Shown in pieces: positions 60,540-64,000 of a DNA stretch of 64,000 bases (the stretch's first letter is position 1; each line of letters opens with the position of its first letter). The notes under the pieces are model-generated. The model saw nothing but the letters and a program-made list of their open reading frames with translations, was not told the DNA's origin and made no database searches. The position numbers and the translations under genes are program-made. The DNA is from Tanytarsus gracilentus (taxonomy: Eukaryota > Arthropoda > Insecta > Diptera > Chironomidae): assembly GCA_038502055.1 (NCBI GenBank), contig JAXRKN010000045.1:828501-892500 (forward strand), read 5' to 3'.

Positions 60540-60980
60540 CTAAAAATAATTTAAAATTTAATCAAAAAATTATGTAAATATTAAAAAAAAATTCGAACAA
60601 TTATTTTTTTTCACTATTACAAGTATTCAAAGTGATTTTACTTACAGTTATCCTTTTATTTCAAGTCCAAATGATATCAATAATCTAGCTTTAATTATTT
60701 GATATCTTTCCTCTTCTAGGAATTTTCGCTTTCTGATTGATTCCTTAGATCAAAAATTATTTTTTTTCTTCTCAAAACTCAGAAAACTCAACGCAAATGG
60801 AGAAAATTGCCGTCGTCTTGCCCACACACACTTTTATTTTAAAAAGAAATTGCAACTGAATTAAGGCATGACAAGCTTGGTGCTTTCAAATGGTCAATGA
60901 TGGCAAAATTATGTTAAAAAATTAATTGAGTGAACGATCACAAAAAATATGAGTTGAACTGAAACTTAATATATGGAAAA

Positions 60981-61056
60981 TTTTAGCGTATCCCAACAAA
61001 GTTGTGGTAGCGCTTATATGCTCATCATTCCGTCTGTCCGTCCTTCCGTCTGTTCC
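60981..61056 (-). mobile_element. terminal fragment of the 18.5-kb element family, reverse orientation
   Basis: The reverse complement reads GACGGACAGACGG, GAGCATATAAGCGCTACCAC, AACTTTGTTGGGATACGCTA. This matches 19275-19352 including the terminal hairpin and the CTAAAA end. Only the end is kept; the tandem core is absent. Confidence 0.75.
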
Positions 61057-64000
61057 ATCGAGATCCTATACAATTTATATTCTGAGAAAATTTTAATAAC
61101 GACTAAAAACGTGAAATTTAATTTCCATGAAAATTAACTGTTATAACCTATAATATTGAAAATTGTTAAGAAATTTAGCCTTCTAGAAGCTTCACAGAAA
61201 ATTCTAAAATTAGCAATCCAGAGAATATTTTTTTAAAAAAGTATAAAAGAGTAAAATAATAAAATGTTATCGTGGAATTTTTTAATAATGCTGAGCGGCT
61301 TAGCTGATGTAAATGCTTGAAGGGATGGGAAAATTGAAGAAAAAAATGCGAAAGGCACGAAAAATCTTGTTTAGATATTCTGCAGTGATAAGCAGATCTT
61401 CAAGTAAAGCTAGAAAAAAGAAATATTTTTCTATAGCTTTTAACATTTGATTTTCTCTCTCGAAGGAAGGGAGAATATGAAAGGAAGACGATATGGTTGC
61501 ACAATATGGATGGGGACCAACGTGGCTCGGATGGATTTAAAAGCAATAAATTGAACAAGATTTTCATTCCCTGCATTTATTTTCATGGATACCGGACAAT
61601 CTGATAAGCAAAACTCTCTAAATAGGGATTGGGTTTATATTTTAAATGAAAGGGTCTAAAACGTTATCGTGTTTTGTAAAAATATATTTGGTTGAAAATA
61701 GGTTGACAAAAAATTAAGATTTTTTAATTTCCTTAAACAACCAAATCTCTCAAGTTGAACTGTACGACATTTTACTATCTTTGACCATAAACTTAATTTT
61801 TGTACTACCTTTGCGTTTTTAGACAGGCTCTTTGACTTCAGCTCGCTGTAAGAAAATTTTACATTAAAAATCGAAGATGAGAGAAAAATTATGTGAGAGT
61901 GAGTTTACTTACGTAAATACTCTACGTTTAACGTAATTTTTATTCTCATTTCTCTCTTTCTCTCTCCCGCGTCAGTCGAAAACTTTTTAGTTTATATTCA
62001 ACTCAGTGATGATTTTGACTCGTAATGGAGCGGATTTCAGAGCACCACTAGGGAATTAAAGCGCCATAGACGAAAAAAAACTTGATTCACCTAAAAAGAA
62101 TTTTTGTTCCCATGAAATCGATATTTTTTAAGAAGAAAAGAACGTGAGCTGAAAATATTTTTTTTTCTTCGTTGGGAACAAAAGTAAGAAATTGAATTGA
62201 TTGCCTCGACTCGATAGGGTGTGTGTGGTGTTTGGAACAAACGAGCGAGTGACAACGACGACACAAGTTCAAGAGGGCGTCGGAAGGATATTTTTCGTTG
62301 ACTTTGTACGTGAAAATAATTCGATTCAAGGGAGAGCGACAGAGATAGAGGGCTTTGAGACAATGTCTGCATAATCACTTTCCTTCGCTCCGCTTCATTC
62401 TGATATGCCATGGCATCGAATTCATAATGGAATGAAGTCCATTAAATGTGATTGGATTAATCGGAACACGAATAGTGGAATGAAAAAGGATTAAATCCGA
62501 AAAGATTCCATTCGGCACGTGATGCATCACTGAAGAGAGAGAATAAAGAATGAATTTTACTCGATTGATACATTGCGATGATACTTGTTTGGATATTGAA
62601 AACTTCACAAATTTACATATAAAAGGGATATTAAACTTATTTTAAAGAAAAACTTAATGGAGATTTAAAAGTTTTTTAAAATATTTTTCAGAGTTTAAAC
62701 TTTGATAAAAGTTTTCAACCCATGATTGACTCATCCTCTCGATACATGAAAAACTGTGTCAGAATGGAAACAAAAGCTGTAAATGAGTAAACAAAAAACC
62801 ATCGAATAAAAATTTGCGCTCTATTTGCAAAATGCAGCGATTACTTCCGCACGTTTTAATGCACATGGGAACTTTTATCCTTCTGTTTGAAAAACGATGA
62901 AATTCACACCAAAATAGCCAAAAATATTTTTGCCCTCATACTACACTCGCATCCCCTATGAAAAGCTGTAGTACTTTTTTATGTTCTAACAAAATTCCAT
63001 CAACTGCAGCATGCTCACGTTATGATAAATGTTCGCGAGAAAGAGAGAGAGAGAAACCAGCCGTTCACAGTCTCTATGAATGATGTTATTTTAATTAGTA
63101 TATTCGACATGGTAATTAGGTTGTTCATTATAAACGGACTACGCACATTTTACGTAATTTAGTGCCAAACAAAAAGAACTCGGATGCTTTGTGAAGCTCT
63201 AAATGCGAAGCGAGGGAGCTAAATTTTATTTCAGCTGTGCACAAAATTGCTACGCACTGCGAAGCTAATGAGGTCAAAAAAAGCTTCTCGCTTTTGAAGG
63301 GTATTTTGAGAAGAACAAGTAGAAGCTTTAAAGCGCATTAATTTAATTTACGAAAAGTGTTAAAACATTTTGATGCATTTCTTGATTTTTCTGCAATTAA
63401 TTCAAAAAACTCTCATCAAGTTTTAGAGGGACTTATAGAAAATTTGAATTAGTATTTTTTTTAATTAAAAAAGGCTCGCGTTTTCAAATGGATTTTGCTG
63501 ATTGTTGAAAAAAAAGGTTTAAATATTTTTAAACTTCATTTGAATATGAAATGACTTTAATTATATTTTATAACCTTTTTGAAAACAGTCAATCACCGAC
63601 ATGAATAAAAAAAATTGGATGATCCAATTTCAGCTCCAAATTAAGAGTTTAAAGACTCATTTCATTGTTATAAAAATGATATTCGAAGTCAAGCTGTGAG
63701 TAACAACAAGATTCTTCCTCTTGTTAGCAATAACAATAAACGAATATGTTTAGCACGAAGGAGATTGCGACTTTAACATCTTAACTTATTCATGATGCCA
63801 TCCAGAAGAATGCATGCTGATAGATTTTTATTAAAAAATTCTTGTGCGAAATTGAATTCACACTATGGGAATTGAGAAGGGTTGAGAGAAGACCAAATTA
63901 CATCGAGTGTTACCAGAATGTCTCGTTGAAAAGTTAAATAGTAAATAACGTAACCAAAATAAGTTAAACTATACCCTATCGGTAACCAGATTGCAATAAA
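61057..64000. other. non-coding stretch to the window end
   Basis: No coding frame, repeat array or element end was recognised. Frames at 62087-62411 are antisense to purine-rich sequence and lack protein features. Confidence 0.5.

Noticed and set aside
1..64000. Bacterial-style features (operons, Shine-Dalgarno sites, CRISPR, phage genes)
   Set aside because: Spliced insect genes, eukaryotic promoters and poly(A) signals show this is nuclear animal DNA; no direct-repeat/spacer array of CRISPR type is present.

Overview
The window reads as AT-rich nuclear DNA from an arthropod, most likely a dipteran insect; I cannot place the genus. The support is an RR-1 cuticle protein gene, an insect-type SV2-like transporter gene with short introns (52 to 190 bases), arthropod-style TATA and TCAGT initiator signals, and the abundance of GT/CA microsatellites. 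Operons, ribosome binding sites, CRISPR arrays and tRNA or rRNA genes are not seen. All repeat boundaries and alignments were made by eye.

Layout. From 1 to about 31 kb there is no gene I can defend. This stretch holds a striking palindromic island of GTTCAA/TTGAAC half-sites (2826-3490), a tandem-repeat element with inverted ends and a terminal hairpin that resembles a non-autonomous Helentron (18517-19349), a 66-bp duplication (23893-24074), and a 1.05-kb element with 30-bp terminal inverted repeats (28960-30012). The only well-supported genes lie at 31.2-33.9 kb: a two-exon RR-1 cuticle protein and, about 290 bp downstream on the same strand, a five-exon 504-aa major facilitator of the SV2/SVOP-like type. 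At 36.1-36.8 kb a minus-strand ORF encodes a non-LTR-retrotransposon ORF1-like protein with no ORF2 beside it.

From 37 to 57 kb it is again mostly unannotatable, apart from hairpins and a second tandem-repeat cluster (47490-48258) related to the one at 18.5 kb. At 57.1-58.0 kb there is a three-copy satellite of 288-289 bp. Next comes a small minus-strand cluster: two paralogous exons with acidic Gly/Asp-rich starts (58226-58717 and 60134-60539), a frame-broken coding remnant between them (58985-59488), and a tiny retroposon insert with perfect 25-26-bp target duplications (59704-59841). A fragment of the 18.5-kb element family lies at about 61 kb in reverse orientation. The last 3 kb show nothing.

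There is no sign of a multi-gene system. The cuticle gene and the transporter are ordinary neighbours, not a pathway. The most unusual material is repeat DNA: the palindromic island, the dispersed tandem-repeat family, the TIR element and the satellite, plus the unidentified acidic gene pair at 58-60 kb.
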